Below are positions 27,944 to 37,028 of a stretch of DNA of 64,000 bases, piece after piece. The first letter of the stretch is position 1, and every line of letters begins with the position of its first letter. The translations under genes were made by a program, and so were the position numbers. The notes beneath the pieces were generated by a model. The model ran no database searches. It saw only the letters and a list, made by a program, of their open reading frames with translations, and was not told where the DNA came from. The DNA is from Achromobacter sp. MYb9. GTDB lineage: Bacteria > Pseudomonadota > Gammaproteobacteria > Burkholderiales > Burkholderiaceae_B. The DNA lies in assembly GCF_002975275.1 (NCBI RefSeq), contig NZ_PCOQ01000022.1:41230-105229 (forward strand), written 5' to 3'.

Positions 27944-27955
27944 GGACGACGCCAC

Positions 27956-28405
27956 ATGAACCAGCAGGACTATCAGGCTGCGCTGCGGCGCGTGCTGGAC
28001 CAGCATTTCCACACCGCGCAAACCCGCCTGGCCGCGCTGATCGCGGCCCTGCCTGAAAAGGCCCGCGAAATCCACGTTGGCATCTTCCCGGACCAGGACG
28101 GCGAGGGCACGTTTTCCGTCGTCGTCAGCCTGGAAGGCCCTGACCTTTATGTGCTGAACAAGGCGGTGGATGCCCATCGCACCTTGTTCGACGTGCGGCA
28201 CACCGCCACCGGGGTAACGCCGGCCGTGCCGATGTTCGCTTCGGACGGCGCCAGCTTTGTCGTGCAAGACGTCATCGTCGATACGGCGGCGGACTGGGTC
28301 GAAGCACTGTGGGCAAGCGTCGGGCGTGGAAAATCGCCGTTGCCCGGGCTGGTCTATGGCGACGACGACTACGGCACGACGATGCCGCGCGCATTGCAGG
28401 CTTAA
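27956..28405 (+). CDS. Conserved soluble protein, possibly DUF6389
   Basis: A 149-residue soluble protein starting with amphipathic helices (YQAALRRVLDQHF) followed by a beta-rich domain (HVGIFPDQDGEGTFSVVVSL) and a C-terminal YGDDDYGTTMP. It resembles my memory of DUF6389 proteins, but I cannot confirm this. It is third in a tight run with the two membrane proteins (12-nt gap), with GGACGACGCC before the ATG. Confidence 0.65.
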   Translation: MNQQDYQAALRRVLDQHFHTAQTRLAALIAALPEKAREIHVGIFPDQDGEGTFSVVVSLEGPDLYVLNKAVDAHRTLFDVRHTATGVTPAVPMFASDGASFVVQDVIVDTAADWVEALWASVGRGKSPLPGLVYGDDDYGTTMPRALQA

Positions 28406-28499
28406 GACGACGCGGCGTCCACGCCCACGCGCCGGCCAGGCCTGATGCCGCGGCTGGCGGTATAAAACGAAACCCGTCAATTCAGAACAAAGGAATCTT

Positions 28500-29264
28500 G
28501 TGTCGAGCCAACTCGGGGCAGGTCGCTTTCTTGCCGAGACAGCAGGCGTCATTCAACGCCAGGGGCGTGCCATGCTGGCCGCCGCGCCATGGTCGTTGGC
28601 CGTCTTCACGTTGTCGCTGCCGTTCGCCTTGGCGGACACCCCGCTGTATCGGCTGACGGATCTGGTGTTTGTCGCGCTGACGCTGATCAACCTGATCGCG
28701 TTCGCGCGCGTGACGTTCGCCTGGCACCGGGTCATCGTCCTGGGGGATTCTCCACGCGACGCAACCGCACGCGGCGGCACCGCCGAGGCCAAGCACCTCG
28801 TCCTGCTGGGCGCGATCGCCATCGCGGTCGGGGCCTTGGCGCGCGCGACCGGCAATCTGCCGTTTGTGGTCTACGTGCTGCTGAACGGCGCGGAAGACAT
28901 CAGGTTTTGGGGCGCATTGATCGCGTCGGCGACGGTCATCTGGCTGCCGGTCTTGTACGCGCTTGCGACGTATGGGCTGAGCCTGCCGCGCGTCGCGACG
29001 ACGGGTGAATATGGCTTTGGCCACATTCGCGCGGCCATGCCCTACCCGCGTTGGCCGTTGATGCTCATGTTGCTGGCGCTGGTCGTCGTGGCCGGTTTCA
29101 CGGCGAGTGTGCTGTACCCGCTGACGTACACGTTCGTGACGGGCGCTGATGTGGCCTATGCCGCGTTGGGCGTCGTGCTTTGTATCCTGGCTACGTTCGT
29201 CGCGATGGCTATGTATGCGGTCGCGTATCGCGATGCGACGGGCAGGGCGGACGAAAACGCCTGA
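28500..29264 (+). CDS. Multi-pass membrane protein of unknown function
   Basis: A 254-residue protein with about six hydrophobic segments. It begins at a GTG with AAAGGA about 6 nt upstream, which supports the start. A soluble loop near 85-100 (SPRDATARGGTAEAK) separates the first and second membrane halves. The layout is like Yip1 or DUF-type integral proteins, but no family is recognised. It lies 94 bp after the previous gene. Confidence 0.65.
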   Translation: MSSQLGAGRFLAETAGVIQRQGRAMLAAAPWSLAVFTLSLPFALADTPLYRLTDLVFVALTLINLIAFARVTFAWHRVIVLGDSPRDATARGGTAEAKHLVLLGAIAIAVGALARATGNLPFVVYVLLNGAEDIRFWGALIASATVIWLPVLYALATYGLSLPRVATTGEYGFGHIRAAMPYPRWPLMLMLLALVVVAGFTASVLYPLTYTFVTGADVAYAALGVVLCILATFVAMAMYAVAYRDATGRADENA

Positions 29265-29345
29265 CGGCTTCGGGCCCGCGGCGGCCCGATCAGGTTTCCT
29301 GGGTTTTTCTACGCAGCGCGCAAGGTCCGCAACAGGCGCCTTGCG

Positions 29346-29666
29346 TCATTGCCCGCCGGCGCCATGGAAGCACTCCCAAGCGGCCTCCTCGATGCCCTGG
29401 ATCACATTGCCGTCTTCATCCGTAATCGTGAACTTCTGCTGGCTGTCCCCGATGCTGGCCTCCCCGTCCAGACCCAGCAGCAGCGCGTACATCGTGTCTT
29501 TGACGACGGCGTCGAGGACGCCCTGCATCTGGAAGGATTGCTCGGCAGACAGCCCCATTGTCCGGACCTTGGCTGCGACCTCGCTGGCCGCCTCCGGCGC
29601 CGTGAAGGCGGCAAGCAGCTCGGCCCTTAGCGCATTCCAGTTGGCGACGAATTCCTTTGCGTCCAT
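29346..29666 (-). CDS. Small soluble protein of unknown function
   Basis: A 106-residue mostly helical acidic protein (FVANWNALRAELLAAF, then GLSAEQSFQMQGVL). A C-terminal beta hairpin (QQKFTITDEDGNVIQ) follows, ending with WECFHGAGGQ. It is convergent with the membrane protein gene and 20 bp from the secreted protein gene on its own strand, so these two may form an operon. No family recognised. Confidence 0.6.
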   Translation of the reverse strand: MDAKEFVANWNALRAELLAAFTAPEAASEVAAKVRTMGLSAEQSFQMQGVLDAVVKDTMYALLLGLDGEASIGDSQQKFTITDEDGNVIQGIEEAAWECFHGAGGQ

Positions 29667-29686
29667 GCCGTTCCCTTTATTGAATC

Positions 29687-30760
29687 CTAGTCCGTCCCCA
29701 CGGCTCGGATCTGGTTCGGCGTCGCCTCGGACGCGGGCTTGTAGTACAGCGTGGGCGCCCGGTACTTAAGGTCGCGCAGCGCTGCCTCCAGCTCGGGCAA
29801 ATTGAAGCTGCCCGCGCCGGGCGCCTGCCGGAAATCTTCCAGGCTGGCAGGCAGGCGCGTCAACGTCAGCGAATCCATCGTGCAGGTGGGGCCGAGGGAC
29901 GTGTCTTCGCACGAATCCGGCGTCATGACCGGCTGGTCGACAGGCAACACGAATCCATCGGTCAGCACCGCTTCCCCCGCTTCGAGCGTGATCGCGGCGA
30001 TCGGCGAGAAAGTCAGTTCGGCTTCGATGCCGGGCGCCGGCACGGCGTCCGCCTCTCCCGCATTGAAGGCGATCTCGCCGTTGATCCGCCAGTACACCTC
30101 GCGCGCTGCCTCGTCGCAACCGCCGCCCGCCCGCAACATCACCTCGCAGCCCTTGCCCAGGCCGTCGTCGTCCTCTTGCCCGGTTTTCGCTTGAGGCGCG
30201 GTCATCTTGAACTCGCGGTCAACCGTGTAATCCAGCGTCGCGATGCCGATCTTCTTCAGCCGCTCCATGGCGCTCTGCGGCGGCACCGTTTCGGGCAGCT
30301 CGGTGCGGGGCTGGTGATAGGTGATGCGGTTGAGCCGGTATTCACCCGGCCACACCGGAATCACCTGATACAGCAGCTTGCCGCGCACCGTCTGGAACTG
30401 CGGCCCGGGGTCCGTCGGTTTCAGCTTGTGGTCCCCCGCGCCGGCGCTGATCGCGGTGTCCTTTTCCGACTTGTGGTTCCAGCGCATGAACGTGCTGCGC
30501 TGACGCACAAAGCGGTCGCGCGTCGCGTCGTCATTGAAATCGCGCGGGGGCTCGGCGTCCAGGTTCAGGGTCGGAATCACCAGCAACGCCATTCCCTCCT
30601 GCCGCGCATTACCCAGCAATCCGTCCACATTCACGCGATGGCGCTCCACCAGCGCGGCGGTGCGCGCGGCGAAATCCGGAGCGACTGGCTGGGCAAGCGC
30701 CAGCGTCGGAGCGAAAAGGGCGATCAGGCAAACGCGGGCAAGCGCGGGGAAAAACGGCAT
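29687..30760 (-). CDS. Secreted protein of unknown function
   Basis: A 357-residue protein with a signal peptide at about 1-23 (ends LALA-QP). The mature part begins with a helix containing RTAALVERHRVN. A later domain has three or four Cys (KGCEVMLRAGGGCDE; DSCEDTSLGPTC) in positions that could form two disulfides in the periplasm. Start ATG at 30760; an upstream in-frame start would add 14 basic residues. No family recognised. Confidence 0.65.
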   Translation of the reverse strand: MPFFPALARVCLIALFAPTLALAQPVAPDFAARTAALVERHRVNVDGLLGNARQEGMALLVIPTLNLDAEPPRDFNDDATRDRFVRQRSTFMRWNHKSEKDTAISAGAGDHKLKPTDPGPQFQTVRGKLLYQVIPVWPGEYRLNRITYHQPRTELPETVPPQSAMERLKKIGIATLDYTVDREFKMTAPQAKTGQEDDDGLGKGCEVMLRAGGGCDEAAREVYWRINGEIAFNAGEADAVPAPGIEAELTFSPIAAITLEAGEAVLTDGFVLPVDQPVMTPDSCEDTSLGPTCTMDSLTLTRLPASLEDFRQAPGAGSFNLPELEAALRDLKYRAPTLYYKPASEATPNQIRAVGTD

Positions 30761-30877
30761 CGTTCTGGGTTCCTGTTTCCGAGGCGGGAAGGAACGGAGC
30801 ATTGCAAAAGGCAGGGCCAGGCAATACCCCGGCGGGGAAAGGCGAGGCCATGATATCGCGTCGGCAGCGCCGCTTGC

Positions 30878-31492
30878 TCAACAGCCGGTCTGCGCGGCCA
30901 GCCACACCGTCGCGCCGCCGCACGCCGGGTCTTCCTGCTGATGCCGAACCACCGAGAATCCGTTTTCCGCCAGCAATTGGCGATATTCACAAGCATCCAG
31001 ACTGCCGTGATAAAGAGGCTGGCCTTCAAACGTCCCAATGGCTTCGCCCAACGCCGTGCCGCTGGTGAACATCAGCACCGCGCCCGGCGCGGCCAGGCGC
31101 CGAAAGATGGGGAACATGAGCCGCTGATCCTCGGGCCGAAGGTGGAAAAAGCTGTGCCAGGCGATCAACCCATGAAACGGTCCGATGCCATCCAGCTGCC
31201 GCATGTCGGCGGCGATCCAATGATGGTCGGGAAACGACGCCTTGGCCCGCGACAGCAGCGGCAACGAGGTATCGATGCCGGTGATTCGGCAGCCGTTTTC
31301 GATCAGATGACGGGCGATGGGAACGCCAGTGCCGCAACCTACATCCAGCACCTGCGGATGGGGGACGGCAAGCCGTTCCAGGAACGCGGCCAGCCAGGCG
31401 CGCTCGATCAATTCTGTACTCCGCAGCGTCGCAAACGCCGCGGCATGCGCTTGGTACAGGGCGATCACGTCGTCAGCGGGAGAGGAGGGCAT
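30878..31492 (-). CDS. Class I SAM-dependent methyltransferase
   Basis: A 204-residue Rossmann-fold methyltransferase. Motif I (VLDVGCGTG) spans 48-56. The acidic ribose contact is in ITGIDTS and motif II in AADMRQL. The GLIAWHSFFHLRPEDQ stretch is typical of the Methyltransf_25/11 group. Start taken at ATG 31492. Substrate unknown; no neighbour suggests one. Confidence 0.85.
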   Translation of the reverse strand: MPSSPADDVIALYQAHAAAFATLRSTELIERAWLAAFLERLAVPHPQVLDVGCGTGVPIARHLIENGCRITGIDTSLPLLSRAKASFPDHHWIAADMRQLDGIGPFHGLIAWHSFFHLRPEDQRLMFPIFRRLAAPGAVLMFTSGTALGEAIGTFEGQPLYHGSLDACEYRQLLAENGFSVVRHQQEDPACGGATVWLAAQTGC

Positions 31493-31729
31493 GTCGGGAC
31501 TCTGGCAATGTGGACGCGAAGTCCGCGCCGGAGAATTTACCAGCTTCCACACCGGCCTACCGTTGTGGCGGTAGTGGGGAGCCTTCCACACCCCACCCGT
31601 TTTAGGCCTATCGCAACGTTTTCTTGCAGATGGCTAACTCTGGATAGTTATCTAAAGGACTGCAAAGCAATGCGAATATTGCACCGATTGTGGGCTAGGA
31701 TGAATTCGTGTCCTTTCAAGGAAACCATC

Positions 31730-32095
31730 ATGGCTCCTATCTCGCAAAAACCGCTTGCCCTCAAGTCGGTTCGCCCCAATGTCATGGAGGTCGAGTTCGG
31801 CGCATTTCGTGGCTACGTGGATGTGATCGACCATACTCAACAGATGCCGCTTTGCAAGACGCACTTCTGCCGCACCGTATGGCCGTCCCGCGACATGGCC
31901 GAACAGCAGGCGATGGAATTGGCGCGTGACCTGCAGCGTGCGCGCGGATTCGGCGCCTTGCGCGCCGTCTTGCTCACTGCCAGCCTGAGCGACGCGGCAG
32001 CCGGACGCAAGCCGTTGGAGTTCGTACCCGCAAGTCTGGTGAAGCGGCAGCCCACGATGCCTGTGACCAAGCGTCATCTGCGCCTGGTGGCGTAA
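31730..32095 (+). CDS. Conserved hypothetical protein
   Basis: A 121-residue basic protein. The ATG at 31730 follows AAGGAAAC. The centre is helical (RDMAEQQAMELARDLQRARGF) and the C-terminus is basic (VTKRHLRLVA). It is a single gene with 237 bp of upstream sequence that contains a short dyad GCAAT-n6-ATTGC at about 31668-31683. No family recognised. An in-frame upstream ATG would add about 20 residues. Confidence 0.6.
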   Translation: MAPISQKPLALKSVRPNVMEVEFGAFRGYVDVIDHTQQMPLCKTHFCRTVWPSRDMAEQQAMELARDLQRARGFGALRAVLLTASLSDAAAGRKPLEFVPASLVKRQPTMPVTKRHLRLVA

Positions 32096-32186
32096 TCGGC
32101 CGCATTCTGCCCGATGCTGGCGCAGGTACTGCGCGCACTTGTTCCGCATTACTGCGCGCAGTCTCGGTTGCCCATTGAGTAATCCG

Positions 32187-33155
32187 TCAATTCGGCTTCA
32201 GCTCAATATCCCGAGCCACCTGCCCCAGCAAGGCATAGTCCGTGCGGGCCCGTTCAGTGGCCTGCTGCGACGTGTTCCCCACGATCACCCAGCCCAACTC
32301 CTTCAGCTTGCGCTGCATCTCGGCATCCTTGAGGCTGGCGACCATCGCACCCTGTATTTTTTCAACAACAGCGGGCGGGGTGCCCTTGGGTGCCGCCAGG
32401 CCGAACCACCCCGTCGGAACCAGTCCCGTGATGCCCAGCTCCTTGGCGGTGGGCACCTGGGGATAGCCGTCGAACCGATAATCGCTGGTGACGAACAACG
32501 CGGTCGTCTTGCCCGACGTGACATACGGAATTTGCGAGGCCGCGTTGTCCATCATCGAATCCACGTGTCCGCCCAGGATGTCGTTGACGGCGGGCGCGGC
32601 CCCCTTGTAACCCAGGATGCTCAGGTTCACCCCCGCCAACTTGGCGAAGGCCACCTGTGTCAGGTGTGCCTGAGTGCCGAGCCCGGCGTTCGCCGAAGAG
32701 AGGCCGCCGGGTTTCGTGCTGCTTAACGCCTTGAACGCCGCGTAATCCTGCGCCGGAAAATTCTTGCCCACGACGAAGACGAACGGGACTTCCACGGCGA
32801 TCGAAATCTGCGCCAGGTCCTCGACGGGGTTGTAGCGCAGCTTGTAGATATGCGGATTGACCGCGATGGTGCCGCTTGCGCTGAGCAGCAGCGTATAGCC
32901 GTCGGGTGCGGCCCTGACGACATGCTCGGTGGCAATCGAGCCACCGGCGCCGGGTTTACCGTCGACGATCACGGGCTGCCCCAGTCGTTTGGACATGGCT
33001 TCCGCAAGCAGGCGGGTCATGGTGTCCGACGCCGATCCCGGCGCATAGGGGTAGATGATCGTGATCGGCTTGGCGGGGTAGGCGTCCGCCGCATGAACCG
33101 GCGTCAATCCCACCGACAACAACAATGCGGTGATGGCAGTGCAGAGGCGTGTCAT
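32187..33155 (-). CDS. Bug/TctC-family periplasmic receptor
   Basis: A 322-residue Bug receptor. Signal peptide at about 1-22 (PVHAADAYPAKPITIIYPYAPG), then the VDGKPGAGGSIATEHV and PTAKELGITGLVPTGWFGLAAP motifs. The gene is the second of a pair with a GAF protein 12 nt upstream, an arrangement that suggests that the ligand sensed by the GAF protein and captured by the receptor are related. Expressed leftward from the divergent LysR region. Confidence 0.9.
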   Translation of the reverse strand: MTRLCTAITALLLSVGLTPVHAADAYPAKPITIIYPYAPGSASDTMTRLLAEAMSKRLGQPVIVDGKPGAGGSIATEHVVRAAPDGYTLLLSASGTIAVNPHIYKLRYNPVEDLAQISIAVEVPFVFVVGKNFPAQDYAAFKALSSTKPGGLSSANAGLGTQAHLTQVAFAKLAGVNLSILGYKGAAPAVNDILGGHVDSMMDNAASQIPYVTSGKTTALFVTSDYRFDGYPQVPTAKELGITGLVPTGWFGLAAPKGTPPAVVEKIQGAMVASLKDAEMQRKLKELGWVIVGNTSQQATERARTDYALLGQVARDIELKPN

Positions 33156-33167
33156 TGTTTTCTCTCC

Positions 33168-33689
33168 CTACGAGCGGGTTGTGTGAATAATCTTTTGAAT
33201 GATTGGAATGGCCATCGCGGCGTACCAGCTCAGTTCCGGCAACATGTCCCGGCGATACCAACCGGCCTCGTGCAGCAGGTTCAGCGATGCGATGGTCTGG
33301 CCGTCCCAGCGGACGGGCACGTTCACGGCGCTCTCGCAGCCTAGGGAATGAATGAGCTCGTGGTCTGGAAACGCGCGCATGCACTCCGCGCGGTCCACGC
33401 AAATTCGTGCCTGTCCGCCCAACACGACAGAAGCGAAGAACTCGCTGTCCTCGCGGATGGGCTTGGCGCCGCCCGGCGGATAAGCCCCGGGTTGGCTTGA
33501 GAAATACCGCAGGCTCTGCTCCGCCTGCCGGTCCAGCACCAGCACCGTGAACAGCCGATAACCGATTCGGGTGGCAAGTGCCGTGGCCAGCGCCTGCAGG
33601 CCGCGCTCGGGCTGGGGTGCGGCGGCCAGGCCGTGCGCCATGTCGCTTAACGGCAGCGCCGGGGCCATGTGTTCTGTTGAGTTCGTCAC
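33168..33689 (-). CDS. GAF-domain protein
   Basis: A 173-residue protein that is little more than one GAF domain (ALATRIGYRLFTVLVLDR through ESAVNVPVRWDGQTIASLNLLHEAGWY). GTG start at 33689 with GAGGG about 7 nt upstream; the ATG at 33668 is the alternative. GAF domains bind small aromatic or nucleotide ligands, and there is no output domain here. Paired with a Bug receptor 12 nt downstream. Confidence 0.8.
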   Translation of the reverse strand: MTNSTEHMAPALPLSDMAHGLAAAPQPERGLQALATALATRIGYRLFTVLVLDRQAEQSLRYFSSQPGAYPPGGAKPIREDSEFFASVVLGGQARICVDRAECMRAFPDHELIHSLGCESAVNVPVRWDGQTIASLNLLHEAGWYRRDMLPELSWYAAMAIPIIQKIIHTTRS

Positions 33690-33745
33690 CGCTTGCCCTC
33701 GTCTATCGGGAAAGGCATTTTGGCCGCCAAGGGCCATAAGGCGCT

Positions 33746-33771
33746 AATGAATAAAGCTGAGAGATCCATTA
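33746..33771. promoter_or_regulatory. Shared LysR-type element, copy 1
   Basis: A 26-bp stretch starting AATGAATAAA and ending TCCATTA matches 22 of 26 bases in copy 2 at 37029-37054. It lies 10 nt before the LysR gene and 56 nt before the divergent GAF-Bug pair, in the same orientation relative to the leftward genes as copy 2. Probable binding site of the adjacent LysR protein. Confidence 0.7.
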
Positions 33772-33781
33772 CCATTTCCGC

Positions 33782-34747
33782 ATGGACGCCCCCTCGATCG
33801 ACCCGCCCTGGACCCGCCGGCTCAAGCTTCGCCATCTGCAAGTGCTGGCGGCGCTGGAAAGCGCGCGCAGCGTCACCGGCGCCGCCAAAGCCATGCACAT
33901 GACGCAGCCCGCGCTCTCGCACTGGCTCAGCGACATGGAAGATCTGGTCGGCACGCCGCTGTTCCTGCGTGGCCGGTCGCTTGAACTGACGGAGGCGGGG
34001 GGTGCGCTCTGGCGCTACGCGTGCCGCGTCTTGGGAGACACCGCGCGCACCGGCGAGGAGATCGAAGCGGTCAAAGGCGGCGTGGCCGGCCATCTGCATA
34101 TCGGCACCATTCTCTCCGCGGCGCCCGTCTTGCTGCCGCGCGCCATCGCCGCGCTGCACCAGCGTTCGCCCAATGTGCAGATCGAACTGATCGAGGGCTT
34201 GCTCGAACCCCTGATCGAGCGCGTCGAACGGCGCGAAATCGACCTCATCATCGGGCCGTTGGATGTGCGCGCAAGCCGCTCTGGCCTGTGCACCGAATGG
34301 CTGATGACAGACACCTTCAGCGTGGTGGCCAGGCGCGGGCATCCGCTGGCGGAACTGGATGCGCCTTGCTGGGAGGACACCCAGCGTTATCCGTGGATCT
34401 TGCCGCCGCTGGGCACGCTGTCGCGCGGGCGGCTGGATCAGGCCGTGGTGGATGCGGGCATGCCGCCCCCGAAGCCGTCCGTCGAGACCAGTTCGCTGGT
34501 TGCCCTGTTGTCGATGCTGCAAGACCGTGATTACATCGCCACCTTGGCGAGTTCCGTCGCGCACATGTACGAACGGCTTCAGCTCATCAGCATCGTGCGC
34601 GCGCCATCCCGCCTGGAGTTTGGCCCCATCGGCATGTTGTGGGCGGCCGACTCGCCCAGCATCGTGCTGCCGGCCTTGCGTGAAACGCTGCGCCAGGAAG
34701 CGCAGGGCACCTCCCAGGGCAGCACCGCCAACGACGCCGCTACTTGA
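33782..34747 (+). CDS. LysR-family regulator
   Basis: A 321-residue LysR regulator. The N-terminal winged HTH covers about 12-70 (LRHLQVLAALESARSVTGAAKAM, ALSHWLSDMEDLVG), and the substrate-binding domain begins near 98 (GHLHIGTIL). Context shows that it sits between two leftward Bug operons that share a 26-bp element, so it likely controls both and itself. Its end overlaps the convergent M24 gene by 8 nt. Confidence 0.92.
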   Translation: MDAPSIDPPWTRRLKLRHLQVLAALESARSVTGAAKAMHMTQPALSHWLSDMEDLVGTPLFLRGRSLELTEAGGALWRYACRVLGDTARTGEEIEAVKGGVAGHLHIGTILSAAPVLLPRAIAALHQRSPNVQIELIEGLLEPLIERVERREIDLIIGPLDVRASRSGLCTEWLMTDTFSVVARRGHPLAELDAPCWEDTQRYPWILPPLGTLSRGRLDQAVVDAGMPPPKPSVETSSLVALLSMLQDRDYIATLASSVAHMYERLQLISIVRAPSRLEFGPIGMLWAADSPSIVLPALRETLRQEAQGTSQGSTANDAAT

Positions 34748-35930
34748 CCGTCGCGTACTCGAGCGTCTTGGGCGTGTGGGTCAGCACGCGTGGCGTGCTC
34801 CCCACTACCACCGTGTCATCCAGGCGGAAGCCGCCGATGCCATAGGCGTAGATGCCCGGCTCCGCCGAATACACCTCGTTGTCCAGCAGCGGCCGCTGGT
34901 TGAAGGCCATGTCTTCCGGGTATTCGTGGTGAATGATGCCCACGGCATGCCCCGTGCGATGGCGTATGAAGTCCGCGTAGCCAGCCTTCTCGATCTCGGC
35001 CTGCGCGGCCGCGTCGATCGCGCAGACGGGGTTCCCGGTGCACGCGGCGGCAATGGCCGCCTCGTTCGCCGCCTTGGCCGCCGTCCACAACCGCACTTGC
35101 TCGGCCGAAGGCGTGCCGCAGAACCAGGTGCGCTCGTTCTCGATCGTCAGGCCGTTCAAGCGCGGAATGACGATGTTCACCAGCACATCGCCTTCCTTGA
35201 TCCGCGCGCCGCATGACGCGCCGTCGCCATGCGGCGAGGCCGACGCGGGGCCGCTCAAGGTCCAGCAGCGGATCACCTCGAAATGCTCGCCCGGGAAGCG
35301 CTCGGCAGCCTCCTGCACGAACAGCGACGCCATGGCGAAGTCCAGCTCCTGCACCAGCCGGCCCGGCCGGATGTTCTCGCGGTAGCGGTCCTGAATCCAG
35401 TCGGAGATGGACGCGGCGGCCGCCATCACGGCAAGCTCTTCATCGTGCTTCTGCCAACGCAGCGCGCGGCACTCGGGGGTCGCGTTGCGCAACACGACTT
35501 CGGGCAGAAAGCGCCCCAACTGCGCCAGCACCGGGCTGCCGCCTTCGACGGCGATGCGCGACCGCGCCAGCCCGGCGGCCTTCAACCGTGCCGCCAACAC
35601 CTCGGGCAGCTGCGTAATCAAAGGCAGCCGGTTCTGCACGCGCGGATGCTCGGCGTAATAGGTGATGTCGGTGATCCAGACCTTGCCCTGTTCCTGCGAG
35701 AACTGCATGTGATGCGTGGACAGCTCGTTCATCACCAGGAAGGGCGTGCCGTTGCGCGGCACGACGGCAAAGATCGGCCGTTCCCAGGGCAAGACATCGG
35801 TGTGGAAATTGGTGGCGAACTGAAAGAAATCCGCCGACGTGAAGATGACGGCATCGACGGCCAGCTCGTCCATCATGGACGTCATCTTGTCGAATCGGTA
35901 TTGCCAGACAGCCTGGGTAAGTTTGGGCAT
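34740..35930 (-). CDS. M24-family pita-bread-fold protein (creatinase/Xaa-Pro peptidase-like)
   Basis: A 396-residue two-domain M24 protein, with a creatinase N-domain and a pita-bread C-domain from about 175. The catalytic-site histidine is present in HRTGHAVGIIHHEYPED, and one Glu in YSAEPGIYAYGIGG. Metal-ligand positions are altered: the two Asp of the usual D-(x10)-D pair read Asn (VNIVIP; ENERTW), and the last Glu reads Asp (FRLDDT). This fits a creatinase-like, metal-independent hydrolase more than a peptidase. It follows the Bug receptor gene by 21 nt, likely one operon for uptake and cleavage. Confidence 0.85.
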   Translation of the reverse strand: MPKLTQAVWQYRFDKMTSMMDELAVDAVIFTSADFFQFATNFHTDVLPWERPIFAVVPRNGTPFLVMNELSTHHMQFSQEQGKVWITDITYYAEHPRVQNRLPLITQLPEVLAARLKAAGLARSRIAVEGGSPVLAQLGRFLPEVVLRNATPECRALRWQKHDEELAVMAAAASISDWIQDRYRENIRPGRLVQELDFAMASLFVQEAAERFPGEHFEVIRCWTLSGPASASPHGDGASCGARIKEGDVLVNIVIPRLNGLTIENERTWFCGTPSAEQVRLWTAAKAANEAAIAAACTGNPVCAIDAAAQAEIEKAGYADFIRHRTGHAVGIIHHEYPEDMAFNQRPLLDNEVYSAEPGIYAYGIGGFRLDDTVVVGSTPRVLTHTPKTLEYATVK

Positions 35931-35951
35931 GGTGTGTCCTTTGTCGTGGTT

Positions 35952-36938
35952 TCAGTCGTTGCTCAGGCCCAGCTGGCGAATCAGCGGACCCCAGGTGGCG
36001 CTATCGCGTTCGGTCCATTCGCCCACGGTCTCGGGCGACGAGGGCAGGGGCTCAAGCTGTAGCTCCTGCAGGCGGGCCTTGACCGCGGGGTCGTCAAAGA
36101 AGCGCCGAGTCTCGGCGTTGAGCCGCGCGATGGCCTGCGGCGGCGTGCCCTTGGGCGCCACCAGCGCGTACCAGCCCGGCATCGGAAAATCCTTGAAGCC
36201 CAGTTCGGCAAGCGTCGGCACGTCCGGCACGCTCGCCGCACGCTTGCTGCCGACCACGGCCAACGGAACCACCTTGCCCGCATTGGCCTGCACCGCGCCC
36301 GTGTTCAGCACGTCGGCCATCACCTGGGTCTGATTGGCCATCACGCTGGTCAGCCCGGCGGCCGCGCCGTTGTACGGAACATGCGTGAGCTTCATGCCCG
36401 TCTTCTGCGCCAACATTTCCACGACCAGATGGGTGGAATTGCCCTTGCCCGCCGACGCGAAATTCAGCGACTCGGGTTCGGCCTTGGCGCGGGCGACCAG
36501 TTCATCCAACGAACGGATGCCCGTCTGCGTGCCGGCGACGAGCAGGAAGGGCGTATTCACCAACAGGCTGACGCCGTCGAAGTCCCGCGCCGGCTGATAC
36601 GGCATGTTCTTGTACATATGCGGGTTGAAGGCAAGGTACGACACGCCGCTGACCAGCACCGTATACCCATCGGCCGGCTGCTTGGCGACGTAGCTTGACG
36701 CCAGGATGCCGTTGGCGCCCGGCCGGTTCTCGACCACCACTGGCGTCTTGAGCTGCCGTGCAAGGTAGTCCGCCCACAAGCGGCCGATCACATCCGTGCC
36801 GCCGCCGGCGGCCTGCGGCACGACCAGCTTGATGGGCTTATCCGGATAGTCGGCGGCGGCACAAGCGCCGCCTGCGAAAAGCAGGCCCACGATCCCTGCC
36901 GCGACGCAGCGGGCGTGTCCCAGTAATGTCCTCAACAT
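35952..36938 (-). CDS. Bug/TctC-family periplasmic receptor
   Basis: A 328-residue Bug receptor. The ATG at 36938 is preferred over an ATG six codons upstream because GGGGA precedes it by about 4 nt. Signal peptide at about 1-26 (GGACAAADY), then KPIKLVVPQAAGGGTD, VENRPGANG and a FPMPGWYALVAPKGTPP motif. First gene of a leftward operon with the M24 protein, with a shared LysR-type element 90 nt upstream. Confidence 0.9.
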   Translation of the reverse strand: MLRTLLGHARCVAAGIVGLLFAGGACAAADYPDKPIKLVVPQAAGGGTDVIGRLWADYLARQLKTPVVVENRPGANGILASSYVAKQPADGYTVLVSGVSYLAFNPHMYKNMPYQPARDFDGVSLLVNTPFLLVAGTQTGIRSLDELVARAKAEPESLNFASAGKGNSTHLVVEMLAQKTGMKLTHVPYNGAAAGLTSVMANQTQVMADVLNTGAVQANAGKVVPLAVVGSKRAASVPDVPTLAELGFKDFPMPGWYALVAPKGTPPQAIARLNAETRRFFDDPAVKARLQELQLEPLPSSPETVGEWTERDSATWGPLIRQLGLSND

Positions 36939-37028
36939 GTCATCCCCATGAATCATCAGATACGTCGCAAATGGACGGCGGCTTTTAAAGCCTGCGGAGG
37001 ATTATGGGGAGATCGGACATGTACGCCC

